DNA of 64,000 bases. Origin: Streptomyces sp. ADI95-17. Its GTDB lineage: Bacteria > Actinomycetota > Actinomycetes > Streptomycetales > Streptomycetaceae. The first letter of the stretch is position 1, and each line of letters opens with the position of its first letter. The stretch covers positions 608,841-672,840 of the forward strand of contig NZ_ML123049.1 in NCBI RefSeq assembly GCF_003846175.1, read 5' to 3'. This document shows, in pieces, positions 44,364 to 53,355 of the stretch. Below the pieces are notes generated by a model that saw only the letters and a list, made by a program, of their open reading frames with translations, did no database searches and was not told where the DNA came from. The position numbers and the translations under genes were made by a program.

Positions 44364-44969
44364 TCAGTCGCCGGGTTCCCAGTCCGGGCGGCGGCCGCTC
44401 ATCGCGATGGCACGGTCGACGAGGGGCGCGTCGGCCGGGACCGGGGCCGGCGGGCCGAAGATGCTCTCCGGCCGGGGGTTGTCGTCGCCGGGCGTCAGCA
44501 TGGCCAGCGAGGCGCGAAGGCTCGCCTCGTCCCCCTCGTACTTCTGGCCGGTCGACCGGGCGAGGTCCCAGCCGTGGATCACCAGCTCGTCCAGAGCGAC
44601 CAGCAGGGCCACCTCACCCGGCAGATCCACGCTGCCCGCCCTGGTCATCCCCTGCCGGGCGGCAGGTTCGCGCCAGGCGGTCACCAGCTCCTCCAGCAGC
44701 GGCGGCAGCACCTCGCGCCAGTCGTCACCGAGCACGGGAGCGCTCGCGTCCGGAGCGGTGTCGGTCGTCGGGCCGAAGTCCTTCCGCGCCGCGTCACGGA
44801 ACGCCGTGGTCAGCCCGACCAGATGGGCGAGCAGCTCGCGCACGGCGTAGTCGGGACAGGGAGTCGGATCGTCCAGCTGCTGCCCGTCGATGCCGTCGAG
44901 CAGCGAGGCGATCTGCCGCGCGGCGGGCTCCAGGTCGATCGTGGGAGTTGTCTCCGTGTGCGTGTCCAT
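44364..44969 (-). CDS. TIGR03086-like DinB/mycothiol-type metal protein
   Basis: 201 aa. It has the pattern QLDDPTPCPDYAVRELLAHLVG, LDELVIHGWDLARSTGQ and FGPPAPVPADAPLVDRAIAMSGRRPDW, as in the TIGR03086 family of actinobacterial four-helix proteins. A metal site is expected from His in LLAHL and VIHGWD. Relatives include mycothiol-dependent maleylpyruvate isomerase. ATG at 44969. The amidohydrolase gene upstream ends 29 bases before it, so both may be co-transcribed. Confidence 0.8.
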   Translation of the reverse strand: MDTHTETTPTIDLEPAARQIASLLDGIDGQQLDDPTPCPDYAVRELLAHLVGLTTAFRDAARKDFGPTTDTAPDASAPVLGDDWREVLPPLLEELVTAWREPAARQGMTRAGSVDLPGEVALLVALDELVIHGWDLARSTGQKYEGDEASLRASLAMLTPGDDNPRPESIFGPPAPVPADAPLVDRAIAMSGRRPDWEPGD

Positions 44970-44998
44970 ACAGTGCTGACTCCACCCGTTCCCGGAAC

Positions 44999-46060
44999 TC
45001 ATCGCACGACGCGTCCACGGAGCACGATCCGGCTCGGGTGGTTCAGTGCGCCGGGGTCGAGCGTCGGGTCGGTGGCGTACGCGACGACATCGGCGGGCGC
45101 GCCGTCCACCAGGCCGGGCAGTCCGAGCCAGGCCCGTGCGGTCCAAGAGGCGGCTCCGAGTGCCGCTCGGGCCGGCAGGCCGGCCCGTACCAGCCATTCC
45201 ATCTCGCCCGCGACCGTCCCGCACGGGAAGGAGTCCGTCCCGGCCAGCACCGTCACCTTCGCCTCGTGGGCGGCGCGCACATTGCCGAGCATGGTGTCCC
45301 AGCCGGCCAGCCACAGATCCCGGCGCACGCTCGGCTCCCGCGCCCGCATCGCCTCCTCCTTCGCCCCGAACACGCTCAGCGTCGGCACGAACGCCGTGCC
45401 CTGCGCGGCCATCCGGTCCAGCAGCGCCGGGTCGAGATGCATGCCGTGCTCCAGGCTGTCGGCGCCCGCCAGTACGGCGTTGCGGGTGCCCTCGGCGGTC
45501 TGGCAGTGCACCGCCACCTTGCCGCCGGCCGCGTGCACCGCCTCCACCACCGAGGCCAACAGCGGCAGCGGTACGGCGGGTTCGTCGGCCGCCCAGTCAC
45601 CGATGACCTTGCACCAGCCGCCCGAGGCCGCCGCCTCCTCCACGGCGGCCCGCACCAACTCGTCCTCGCCGACATCGCGTCCGAAACCGGGGAAGAACCG
45701 TCCGGGAGTGGCCAGCCACCGCCCCGCCGACGTCACATGCGGCAGCTCCGGGTCCTTCGCCACCCACGCGGGCATCCGCCGCGCGGTGCCCGGGGTGCGC
45801 ACGGCGAGCACCCCGGCGTCCCGGTGCTCGCCCAACTGCCTGCGCAGCAACTCCTCGTCGAACGGCGAGTCCGGCCCCAGTGCACCCGGGTGCGTGTGCA
45901 CATCGACGAGCCCGGGCAGCAGCCAGCCGCCGTCGACGATCGTCTCCGCGTCCCGGCCGGCGAGCCCGCCGGGCGGACTGCCCGCGCGGAGCACCTCGCC
46001 GTCGATCCAGAACGTGCGCTCCTCGCGCTCGGGCAGCACAACACCTCGTACGCACAACAT
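44999..46060 (-). CDS. Amidohydrolase-superfamily protein
   Basis: 353 aa. GLVDVHTHPGALGP gives the HxH metal motif near residue 54. KVIGDWAA holds a possible bridging Lys, GGKVAVHCQTAEG and DSLEHGMHLD the next histidines, and LAGTDSFPCGTVAGEM the final Asp. The layout is that of the imidazolonepropionase/prolidase-like group. Substrate unknown. The ATG at 46060 has no strong ribosome site. Confidence 0.8.
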   Translation of the reverse strand: MLCVRGVVLPEREERTFWIDGEVLRAGSPPGGLAGRDAETIVDGGWLLPGLVDVHTHPGALGPDSPFDEELLRRQLGEHRDAGVLAVRTPGTARRMPAWVAKDPELPHVTSAGRWLATPGRFFPGFGRDVGEDELVRAAVEEAAASGGWCKVIGDWAADEPAVPLPLLASVVEAVHAAGGKVAVHCQTAEGTRNAVLAGADSLEHGMHLDPALLDRMAAQGTAFVPTLSVFGAKEEAMRAREPSVRRDLWLAGWDTMLGNVRAAHEAKVTVLAGTDSFPCGTVAGEMEWLVRAGLPARAALGAASWTARAWLGLPGLVDGAPADVVAYATDPTLDPGALNHPSRIVLRGRVVR

Positions 46061-46086
46061 CGTCCGACCGTACGGCACATCGAACA

Positions 46087-46124
46087 CCGGCCGACGTGAA
46101 CCGGCCGACGTGAACCGGCCGACG
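46087..46124. repeat. Short tandem repeat, 14-bp unit
   Basis: CCGGCCGACGTGAA is repeated in tandem at 46087 and 46101, with a partial third copy to 46124, in the promoter gap between the amidohydrolase and the FnIII lipoprotein. It may mark replication slippage or a set of binding sites. Confidence 0.6.
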
Positions 46125-46255
46125 GGCGATCCGTGCGCACCGGCCGCCCGCACACATCGCCACATTGCGGAAGCTTCCGCTCCACCCTCTTGTCGGCGAC
46201 CCCCGCGCCATGCGATACAGGTCTGGACCATTGCTTCCGGACGGAAGGCACGACC

Positions 46256-47233
46256 GTGCAACGCCTCCACGCAAGCGCCGCGTTGGCCTGCTCCGCCGCC
46301 CTGCTGCTCGCCGCGCTCACCGCATGTGACTCCGCCCCGGAGGCCGACACCCGCAAGCCGACGGTGCCGGGCCATGTGACGGCGCAGGCCAGCAGCGCCA
46401 CCTCCGTGCACGTGATGTGGGAGCGGGCCTCCGACGACAGGGCGGTGACCGGTTACGAGATCTACCGCGAGGGCAAGCGGGTCGAATCGGTCCCGGCCGC
46501 CAAGGTGATGATCGACGTCGACGGGCTGACCGCGTCGACCGCGTACACCTTCACCGTCCGCGCCCGGGACGCCGCCGGAAACCTCTCCGCACCGAGCACC
46601 GCCGCACGCGTCACCACGCCCGCCCCCACCCCCGCCGACCACGAACCGCCGACCCGCCCGGTGAAGCTGCGCGGAACGGTGGACGGCAGCCGGGCGGTGA
46701 ACCTCTCCTGGGGCGGCTCCACGGACGACATCGGTGTCACCTCCTACGACATCTACCAGGAGGACTCCCGGATCCACAGCGTGCCCGGCACCCGGACCAC
46801 GGCGCATCTGACCGGCCTGCGCCCCGGCACCGTCTACACCTTCACCGTCCGCGCCCGCGACGCCGCCGACACCTCCTCCCCGGACAGCAATGCCGTCGAC
46901 CTCACCACCGCCTCCGCCCCGGGCGCACCGGCCGGTACCGCCCCCACCGACCTGCGGATCGGCAACCGCGTCCAGGGCAAGGAGTACGTGATCGACCTGG
47001 ACTGGCAGCAGCCGGAGACGGGCGGCGAGATCCCCTCGTACCAGCTCTTCATCGGCGGCCGGCTGACCACCACGATCGTCTGGGGCGCCACCCCGCCCAA
47101 GGGCCGGGCGCACTACCGGCTCACCGTCACCGACCCGCGCGGCACCCGCTACTCGATGAAGCTCCGCGCCAAGCTGCCCGACGGGAAGTGGGGCGACTTC
47201 TCCGCGCAGCGGACGGTCGTGCTCGGCGGCTGA
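46256..47233 (+). CDS. FnIII-domain lipoprotein
   Basis: 325 aa. A lipobox is visible (LLLAALTAC, Cys about residue 24). Two fibronectin type III domains follow (about 35-120 and 130-220; each has a SYDIYxE or GYEIYRE strand and TAYTFTVRARDAAG), then a divergent third beta domain (about 225-325). FnIII modules of this kind are common in Streptomyces chitinases, including the one at 50959. GTG start with GGAAGG 7 bases upstream. It may assist polysaccharide binding at the cell surface. Confidence 0.78.
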   Translation: MQRLHASAALACSAALLLAALTACDSAPEADTRKPTVPGHVTAQASSATSVHVMWERASDDRAVTGYEIYREGKRVESVPAAKVMIDVDGLTASTAYTFTVRARDAAGNLSAPSTAARVTTPAPTPADHEPPTRPVKLRGTVDGSRAVNLSWGGSTDDIGVTSYDIYQEDSRIHSVPGTRTTAHLTGLRPGTVYTFTVRARDAADTSSPDSNAVDLTTASAPGAPAGTAPTDLRIGNRVQGKEYVIDLDWQQPETGGEIPSYQLFIGGRLTTTIVWGATPPKGRAHYRLTVTDPRGTRYSMKLRAKLPDGKWGDFSAQRTVVLGG

Positions 47234-47271
47234 CGGGTGCTCGGACGCGGGGCGCCGGTGAGGCCCGGTGA

Positions 47272-50200
47272 TCAGATCCGGCGCTGCCTCGGTACGAACA
47301 CGGCGTCCTGCGGATGGACTTCACGCACCGCTCCGCAGGAACGGGGTTTTCCGGTCTGCGGGTCGGTGGCTTTCGTGGGGCAGGCCCACACCCAGTAGTG
47401 ACTCCGTGGCGCCTTCTTCTGATTGATCTTGTATTTCCTGGCTTCCATCTCGGAACCGCATCGTGTGCATACGGCCGGGCGGGAGAGGGCCGAGGCGTGT
47501 TCGTGTTCCAGCAGTGTCCGGGCGAATCGGCTGCCACGGAACCGGACCATGATCTCGCGGCGGGCCCCGCTGCCCCTGGGGCTGTGGGACAGCGTGTTCA
47601 GGCTGCCCAGGAAGGTTGTCCGCTCGTCCACGACGAGGATTTTCTGGTGCATGGTTCTGATGCGCACCACCTGCCCTACTCCCGCCTGCAGTTCGGGAAG
47701 GCGCCGGGCGGCATCGGCGGCGGTGACGGCATTGGGGTGGCGCAGCTGTCGTCGCAGACCTTCGTCCGAGTCCTCGACGACGAAGACGACGACGCGCACG
47801 CCGCGCAGCCGGGCCGCGTTCAGATGGGGCAGGACATCCCACAGCCGGGTGTAGTACCAGGGTGCCCAGAGCCAGATCGACTCCTTGGCGGCGTCGATGG
47901 CTTCCAACGCGGCGGGGAAGTAGTCGTGCTCGTCATGGACGGCGTCCCACCGCACATGTCCGTCGAACGCCTGCCAGATCTCGCGCTGGATCGCGGTGGA
48001 ATCCTCGGCGGAGAGCTCGGACTCCTCCATGCCGAGCAGATGCGCGGCCCGCACGCCCAGAATGCGGCGGTCCGGGCCGGGCGTGGCCAGCTCCCGGACG
48101 TGCGCGAGTACGGTTCCGGTCGCGGCCCGGGACACGGCCGACCACGCTGCGACGATGTAGACCCGCCGACGGGCACGTGTCGCTCCGACGTTGAACAGCC
48201 GTGCCCCCGTGCGTGCGAAGTCCCGGTCGCTGCCCAGATCGCCGAGACCGGTCCAGCCGAGTGTCCTGCCGTCCTCGACGAGGTCGAGCACCACGACATC
48301 GAACTCCCGGCCCTGGAAACGATGCGCCGTGCCGACCTCGACCGGCGGTGACCGGTGCAGGCTGCCCTGATCGGCGAGCCAGTCGTGGGTGAGGTCGGCC
48401 TGGGCGTTGTACGGGGTCACGATGCCGACCGATTCCCCCTGGTCACGATGGTGTTCGGCGAGTGCCTGGGCGACCACACTGCCTGCTGTCCACCAACGCC
48501 CCTTGCCCTTCCTGGGGGTGCGGGCGATGCCGAGTCCTTCGTCGCCGAGTCTGTCGGTGGTGATCAGCACGATCTCGGGATCCTCCTCCCGGTTCCGTGC
48601 CACCACGGCGGAGTCGAGCCTCGGCCCGTCGGGGAGCGTGCTGCCGTACGCGATGCGGTTGACCAGCTCGGTGAGGTCGGGCCCGAAGCGGTGAGTGGTG
48701 AGCAGCGCGGCACAGCCGGGGTGTGCCATGGCCTCGTCCGGCGTACCGATGCCGACCACGGCGAAGCAGTCACGGGTGAGCCAGCGTGACAGCTCGGTGT
48801 CGGACGGGGTGCGTCTGTGTTCGATCGGGCCGAGCTGGCAGAAGTCGCCGAGCAGGACAGCGGTTTCGCCGGCCTTGGCCACTGCGACGACCAGCTCCGG
48901 CAGTGAGGCGGCGGCGGCCTCGTCCACCAGCACGACGTCGTAGGGGCCCGCCGCGACCGCCTTGTTGATCCGCATCCGGGCAAGGGTCGTTGCCACGACC
49001 TTCGCATTCCGGATGATGTCGGGCTCCGCTCGGGCACGAAGCCGGCTGATCTCCTTGAGCAGTTGCTCGTGTTGCTTCTCCAGATCCCGGCAGCGCTTCA
49101 GCGTCGTCGCGGCCTTGCCGCGCAAGGCAGTCCGTTTCGCCTCCAGGGCCGGGAAGTCGGCCCTCTCCGCCGCTTCCACCGTGGTGCGGTCGTCGGGCCG
49201 TGGCCCCGGTTGCTGCTGTTGTGCGCGGGAGAACCGCGCACGCAGTCCGTCATGTTTCTGCCGTGCTTCGGAGAGCGAGTCCTCCGTGTCGTCGAGAGAC
49301 GAGCGAGCCCGTGCGGTGGCCTCGGCGAGCCGCGTCAGCTCGGCGGCGTCGACCGGGTGGGCCAGACGTGTCAGTTCGTCGATGCGCGGATCGAGCAGCT
49401 CACGCTGACGGTCGAACGCCGAGGCGGCCCGGGAGGCCGCCTCGGCGAGATTCACCTGGCGGGCGACCAGGCCCGGAAGTGCCTGCGTGAGTTCAGCACG
49501 GCGTTTCCGGTTGCGCAGGCGAGCCCTGACGCCTTGCTCCAGATCGAGCGTGTCCAGTTCCTGCCGGGCCCTCTCCAGCGGGAGCCGTGCCTTGCGGGCC
49601 GCCGACTGCGCGGGGAGCAGTTCCTGCTCCATGGAGTCGAGCACCGCCTGCAAGCGGACCACTTCCATCAGCTGAGCGCGCTGATCGTCCACCGACCGTT
49701 CGGCCGCGAGGCATCGCCGGACCACTTCGGCAGCGTGGTCGCGGTGACCGGTCGCCTTCTTGACCTCGGTGTCCGCGTCGGCGACGTCGGCCGTCAGGGC
49801 TGCGAGGCGGCTGCCGTGGGCCAGGCGGTCGTGTGCCTGCCGGTACGCCTCGGGGTCGTAGCCCGACAGGGCGTCCTCCAGGCCGCGGAGGCGAGTGAGC
49901 ACCGGGGAATCGCGAAGGGCCAGGAGGTCGCTCTCCGTCTGCTGCCGGCGGTCCTCCGTCTCCCGGATCCGTTCCCGCACGAGCAGCGCGAGACAGACCC
50001 GGGGATCGTCGGCGACCGAGGCGAGGTGGGGCGTACCGACCCGGACCAGTTCGCCGGGCAGCAGTCCCGTACGCGTCTTGACAGCGCCTTCGAGTGCGTT
50101 GTCCACCGCGATGTTCGTGCCGGACACCAGGAGCACGCGCTTGTTGCGGGAGGCGAGATGGTCGATGGCGCGTTTGAGCACCGTTGTCTTCCCCGTGCCG

Positions 50201-50739
50201 GGCGGCCCCCATACGAGCCGGATGCCCGGCGTGGTGCAGGCGAGATAGGTCTGTGCCTGTGCTCCCTGGAGCACGCCGGCACACGCCGTGCTGGTGAGCG
50301 GCGCCACGGGGCTGAGGCGATCGGAGACCAGCTGTTCGGCGAGGCCGGGGTCCTCGATGGCGCAGAGCGCCTCGTGGAGGCTCTTGTCCAGAAAGTCGTC
50401 GGGCCGGCCCATGGCCCACAGGCCGAGGCCGTGAACGGGTGCGTGTGCTCCCACCTGGAGGCGCAGTCGTTCGGTCTCCGCGACGTGGGAGATGACGTGA
50501 TAGGCCGAGTCGCCCGCGGCCGGGGGGCCACTGCGCGGCGCAAGGCACATTTCGGTGAGATCGTCCGGGTTGACCTGGCGGGCGTAGGTACTCAACGCGT
50601 ACCACCCGTCCTCCAGGTGGACGACATCGCCGAAGTATTTGAACTGCCGGTCCTCCGTTGATCCGGAAGAACGCTCGGCTGCCCGGGTCCCGCACAGGGC
50701 CGCGACCGCTTGCGTCATTTCGTCCAGCCATCGCGGCAC
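47272..50739 (-). CDS. SF1 helicase-PLD nuclease fusion, Mokosh type II-like
   Basis: 1155 aa. In order: N-terminal region (1-150); Walker A GPPGTGKTT (about 178-186); a long charged coiled-coil insertion (about 260-580); Walker B VLVDEAAAASLPEL (about 605); later SF1 motifs LGDFCQLGPIEHRR, TTHRFGPDLTELV, GIVTPYNAQ, GTAHRFQGREFDVVV and NVGATRARRRVYIV; a PLD nuclease with HQKILVVDERTTFLGSLN (about 1029-1046); and a zinc ribbon (CTRC ... ACPTK, about 1089-1135). This COG1112 helicase plus PLD order matches single-protein Mokosh anti-phage systems. GTG start preceded by GGGGGA. It stands alone and, by eye, has more A/T third positions than its neighbours. Confidence 0.8.
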   Translation of the reverse strand: MPRWLDEMTQAVAALCGTRAAERSSGSTEDRQFKYFGDVVHLEDGWYALSTYARQVNPDDLTEMCLAPRSGPPAAGDSAYHVISHVAETERLRLQVGAHAPVHGLGLWAMGRPDDFLDKSLHEALCAIEDPGLAEQLVSDRLSPVAPLTSTACAGVLQGAQAQTYLACTTPGIRLVWGPPGTGKTTVLKRAIDHLASRNKRVLLVSGTNIAVDNALEGAVKTRTGLLPGELVRVGTPHLASVADDPRVCLALLVRERIRETEDRRQQTESDLLALRDSPVLTRLRGLEDALSGYDPEAYRQAHDRLAHGSRLAALTADVADADTEVKKATGHRDHAAEVVRRCLAAERSVDDQRAQLMEVVRLQAVLDSMEQELLPAQSAARKARLPLERARQELDTLDLEQGVRARLRNRKRRAELTQALPGLVARQVNLAEAASRAASAFDRQRELLDPRIDELTRLAHPVDAAELTRLAEATARARSSLDDTEDSLSEARQKHDGLRARFSRAQQQQPGPRPDDRTTVEAAERADFPALEAKRTALRGKAATTLKRCRDLEKQHEQLLKEISRLRARAEPDIIRNAKVVATTLARMRINKAVAAGPYDVVLVDEAAAASLPELVVAVAKAGETAVLLGDFCQLGPIEHRRTPSDTELSRWLTRDCFAVVGIGTPDEAMAHPGCAALLTTHRFGPDLTELVNRIAYGSTLPDGPRLDSAVVARNREEDPEIVLITTDRLGDEGLGIARTPRKGKGRWWTAGSVVAQALAEHHRDQGESVGIVTPYNAQADLTHDWLADQGSLHRSPPVEVGTAHRFQGREFDVVVLDLVEDGRTLGWTGLGDLGSDRDFARTGARLFNVGATRARRRVYIVAAWSAVSRAATGTVLAHVRELATPGPDRRILGVRAAHLLGMEESELSAEDSTAIQREIWQAFDGHVRWDAVHDEHDYFPAALEAIDAAKESIWLWAPWYYTRLWDVLPHLNAARLRGVRVVVFVVEDSDEGLRRQLRHPNAVTAADAARRLPELQAGVGQVVRIRTMHQKILVVDERTTFLGSLNTLSHSPRGSGARREIMVRFRGSRFARTLLEHEHASALSRPAVCTRCGSEMEARKYKINQKKAPRSHYWVWACPTKATDPQTGKPRSCGAVREVHPQDAVFVPRQRRI

Positions 50740-50851
50740 GTGCGGATCCCCCGGTCTCGTCGAGAGAGCAGGATCGGATCTGCGGGGGATGCTTGTCCAG
50801 GGCGGGCACCGACCACCGTTGTGATGTGGCCATGTCTTTGGTCTGTACCTA

Positions 50852-50880
50852 TTGACGTAGTGGTCCAGACCTCTTAGTTT
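50852..50880 (+). promoter_or_regulatory. Chitinase promoter with DasR-like site
   Basis: TTGACG (50852-50857), 17 bases, TAGTTT (50875-50880). AGTGGTCCAGACCTCT (50859-50874) fills the spacer almost exactly and resembles the DasR dre consensus AGTGGTCTAGACCACT, also close to the known repeats of Streptomyces chitinase promoters. DasR releases in response to amino-sugar phosphates. Confidence 0.75.
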
Positions 50881-50958
50881 CCCCTGTGCTCCATGGCACC
50901 AAGCATCCCGCTCCCCCTCAGGACCGCCTCACCGGTCCCTGCCTCAAGGGAGAACCCC

Positions 50959-53247
50959 ATGTTCGAGCACATGACACTCAGACGGAGACCGGCGACCGCC
51001 CTCGTCGCCGTTCTCGGACTGCTTCTCGCGCTGCTGTCCCTGCAGGCCGCACCCGCGCACGCGGCGGGCAAGCTGACCGCCACCTTCGCCTCGGCCGACA
51101 ACGGGTCGTGGTGGAAGGGGACTTACGTACTGCACAACGACACCGACACCGCCGTGACCGGATGGAGCCTGGAATTCGACCTGCCGGCCGGGGTCGCGAT
51201 CGACACCTCGTACAACGGCACCGTCACCACCCAGGGCAGCCACGTCACCGCCGTCAACGCCCACTACAACGGTACGGTCGGCGCGCACGGCACCAGCGAG
51301 CCGTACAGCTTCTGGTTCGTCGCGACCGGGCCGATCGCCGCGCCCGTCGGCTGCCGGATCAACGGTGACAAGTGCGACGGCTCCGCGGACGCGCCCCCGG
51401 GTGCGCCCGGCGGGCTGAAGCAGACCGATGTCACCGCCCGTACCGCGTCACTGTCCTGGACGGCGGCCACGGCCGGTGACTTCCCGGTGGCGTCCTACGA
51501 CATCCTGGCGGGCGGCAAGGTGGTGGGCTCGGCCACCGCGGCGACCTCCGCCACGGTCACCGGGCTGACCCCGGCCACCGCCTACTCCTTCACCGTCCGG
51601 GCCAAGGACACCCGGGGCAACACCTCCGCCGAGAGCGCACCGCTGGCCGTCACCACCGTCGACCCGGCCACCGACACCTCCCCGCCCACCGCACCGGGCA
51701 CGCTGCACGCCACGGCGACCGACTCCTCGTCCGTCACGCTGGCCTGGACCGCCGCGACGGACAACCAGCGCGTCGCCGCGTACGACATCTACCGGGACGG
51801 GGCACTGGCCACCACGGTCCCGGGCACCACGACCACCGCCACCATCGGCGGGCTCTCGCCCTCGACCTCGTACACCTTCACGGTCAGGGCGCGCGACGCG
51901 GCGGACAACGCCTCCCCGGCCGGCAACGCGCTCACGGCGAAGACCGACGACATCGTCGGCGCGGGCAACTACGCCAAGGTCGGCTACTTCGTCCAGTGGG
52001 GCATCTACGGCCGCCAGTACTTCGTCAAGAACCTCCACGACTCGGGAGCCGCCGACAAGCTCGACATCGTCAACTACGCCTTCGCCAACATCGATCCGTC
52101 CAACCTCACCTGCCTGAACGGTGTCACCAAGGGCACCACCGCCGACCCCCAGGACCCCGAGCAGGGCACCGGAGCCGGTGACGCCGACGCCGACTACGGG
52201 CGCCCCTTCAGCGCCGCCCAGTCCGTCGACGGCGTCGCGGACGACGGCTGGGGCAAACTGCGCGGCAACTTCAACCAGTTGAAGAAGCTGAAGAAACTCC
52301 ACCCGGACCTGAAGATCGTGGTCTCGCTCGGCGGCTGGACGTACTCGAAGTACTTCTCCGACGTGGCGGCCACCGACGCGGCCCGCAAGAAGTTCGTCTC
52401 CTCCTGCATCGACATGTACATCAAGGGCAACCTGCCCGAGTACAACGGCGCGGGCGGCCCCGGCACCGCCGCCGGGATCTTCGACGGCTTCGACATCGAC
52501 TGGGAATGGCCGGGTACGGGCACCGGGCACCCCGGCAACCACTACTCGCCCGACGACAGGGACAACCTGACCCTGCTGCTCGCCGAGTTCCGCAAGCAGC
52601 TCGACGCCCTCGGCGGCGGACACCGCCTGCTCACCGCCTTCACCCCCGCCGACCCGCAGAAGATCGGCGAGGGCTGGGACCTGGGCAAGGTCTTCGACTC
52701 CCTCGACGTGGCGAACGTCCAGGGCTACGACTTCCACGGCTCCGGCAGTGACAACTCCTGGGAGCCGAACCGCACCGGCCACCAGGCCAATCTCTACACG
52801 GACGACCAGGACCCCTACGACTTCCACTTCAGCGCCGACGCCGCCGTCAAGGCCTACACCGACGCCGGCGTCGAGCCCCGCAAACTGACCCTCGGCATCC
52901 CGTTCTACGGCCGGGGCTGGCAGAACGTCGCCGACGGCGGGGCGGCCGGCGAATGGCAGCCGGCGGGCGGCGCCGCCCCCGGCCAGTTCGCGGAGGAGGC
53001 CGGGACCCGCGGCTACTCCAACCTCATCGGCGCGTACCCGACGATGACGGTCCATCACGACGAGCAGTCGGTGTCGACGTACGGCTTCACCGGCAGTCAG
53101 TGGTGGTCCTTCGACGACACCTGGTCCATCGGCAAGAAGACCGACTACGTGAAGTCCAAGGGGCTGCTGGGGGTGATGATCTGGGAAATGTCCGGTGACA
53201 CGTCACAGGGCACATTGCTGAACGCGCTGGACACCGGTCTGAAGTAG
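50959..53247 (+). CDS. Secreted chitinase: CBM2, two FnIII, GH18
   Basis: 762 aa. A signal peptide (1-35, ending AHA) is followed by a CBM2-like domain (about 36-138; WWKGTYVLHNDTDTAVTGW), two FnIII domains (about 141-232 and 236-328) and a GH18 barrel (about 333-762). The catalytic motif DGFDIDWE has its acid at Glu516; SLGGWTYSKYF is the other family motif. It degrades chitin outside the cell. The ATG at 50959 follows GGGAGAA. It lies about 80 bases downstream of the dre-like promoter. Confidence 0.95.
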   Translation: MFEHMTLRRRPATALVAVLGLLLALLSLQAAPAHAAGKLTATFASADNGSWWKGTYVLHNDTDTAVTGWSLEFDLPAGVAIDTSYNGTVTTQGSHVTAVNAHYNGTVGAHGTSEPYSFWFVATGPIAAPVGCRINGDKCDGSADAPPGAPGGLKQTDVTARTASLSWTAATAGDFPVASYDILAGGKVVGSATAATSATVTGLTPATAYSFTVRAKDTRGNTSAESAPLAVTTVDPATDTSPPTAPGTLHATATDSSSVTLAWTAATDNQRVAAYDIYRDGALATTVPGTTTTATIGGLSPSTSYTFTVRARDAADNASPAGNALTAKTDDIVGAGNYAKVGYFVQWGIYGRQYFVKNLHDSGAADKLDIVNYAFANIDPSNLTCLNGVTKGTTADPQDPEQGTGAGDADADYGRPFSAAQSVDGVADDGWGKLRGNFNQLKKLKKLHPDLKIVVSLGGWTYSKYFSDVAATDAARKKFVSSCIDMYIKGNLPEYNGAGGPGTAAGIFDGFDIDWEWPGTGTGHPGNHYSPDDRDNLTLLLAEFRKQLDALGGGHRLLTAFTPADPQKIGEGWDLGKVFDSLDVANVQGYDFHGSGSDNSWEPNRTGHQANLYTDDQDPYDFHFSADAAVKAYTDAGVEPRKLTLGIPFYGRGWQNVADGGAAGEWQPAGGAAPGQFAEEAGTRGYSNLIGAYPTMTVHHDEQSVSTYGFTGSQWWSFDDTWSIGKKTDYVKSKGLLGVMIWEMSGDTSQGTLLNALDTGLK

Positions 53248-53269
53248 CCGGAGCGGCACACCGGTCGCC

Positions 53270-53320
53270 GGTTCGCGGAGCTCCGCCGGGCTTCGCGAAC
53301 CGGGCGGGGCTCCGCGAACC
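53270..53320 (+). terminator. Inverted repeats after chitinase
   Basis: GGTTCGCGGAG (53270-53280) pairs with CTCCGCGAACC (53310-53320). A middle copy CGCGAACC (53294-53301) could pair instead with the left arm, so two alternative hairpins are possible. Confidence 0.5.
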
Positions 53321-53355
53321 GGGCCGTTCCCGGCCGGGCCGTACGGCACCCGCGA

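Noticed and set aside
43254..46379. 1041-residue open frame on the plus strand across the HEAT, TIGR03086 and amidohydrolase genes
   Set aside because: Arg/Pro-rich translation typical of wrong-frame high-GC DNA; the genes it covers have clear family motifs.
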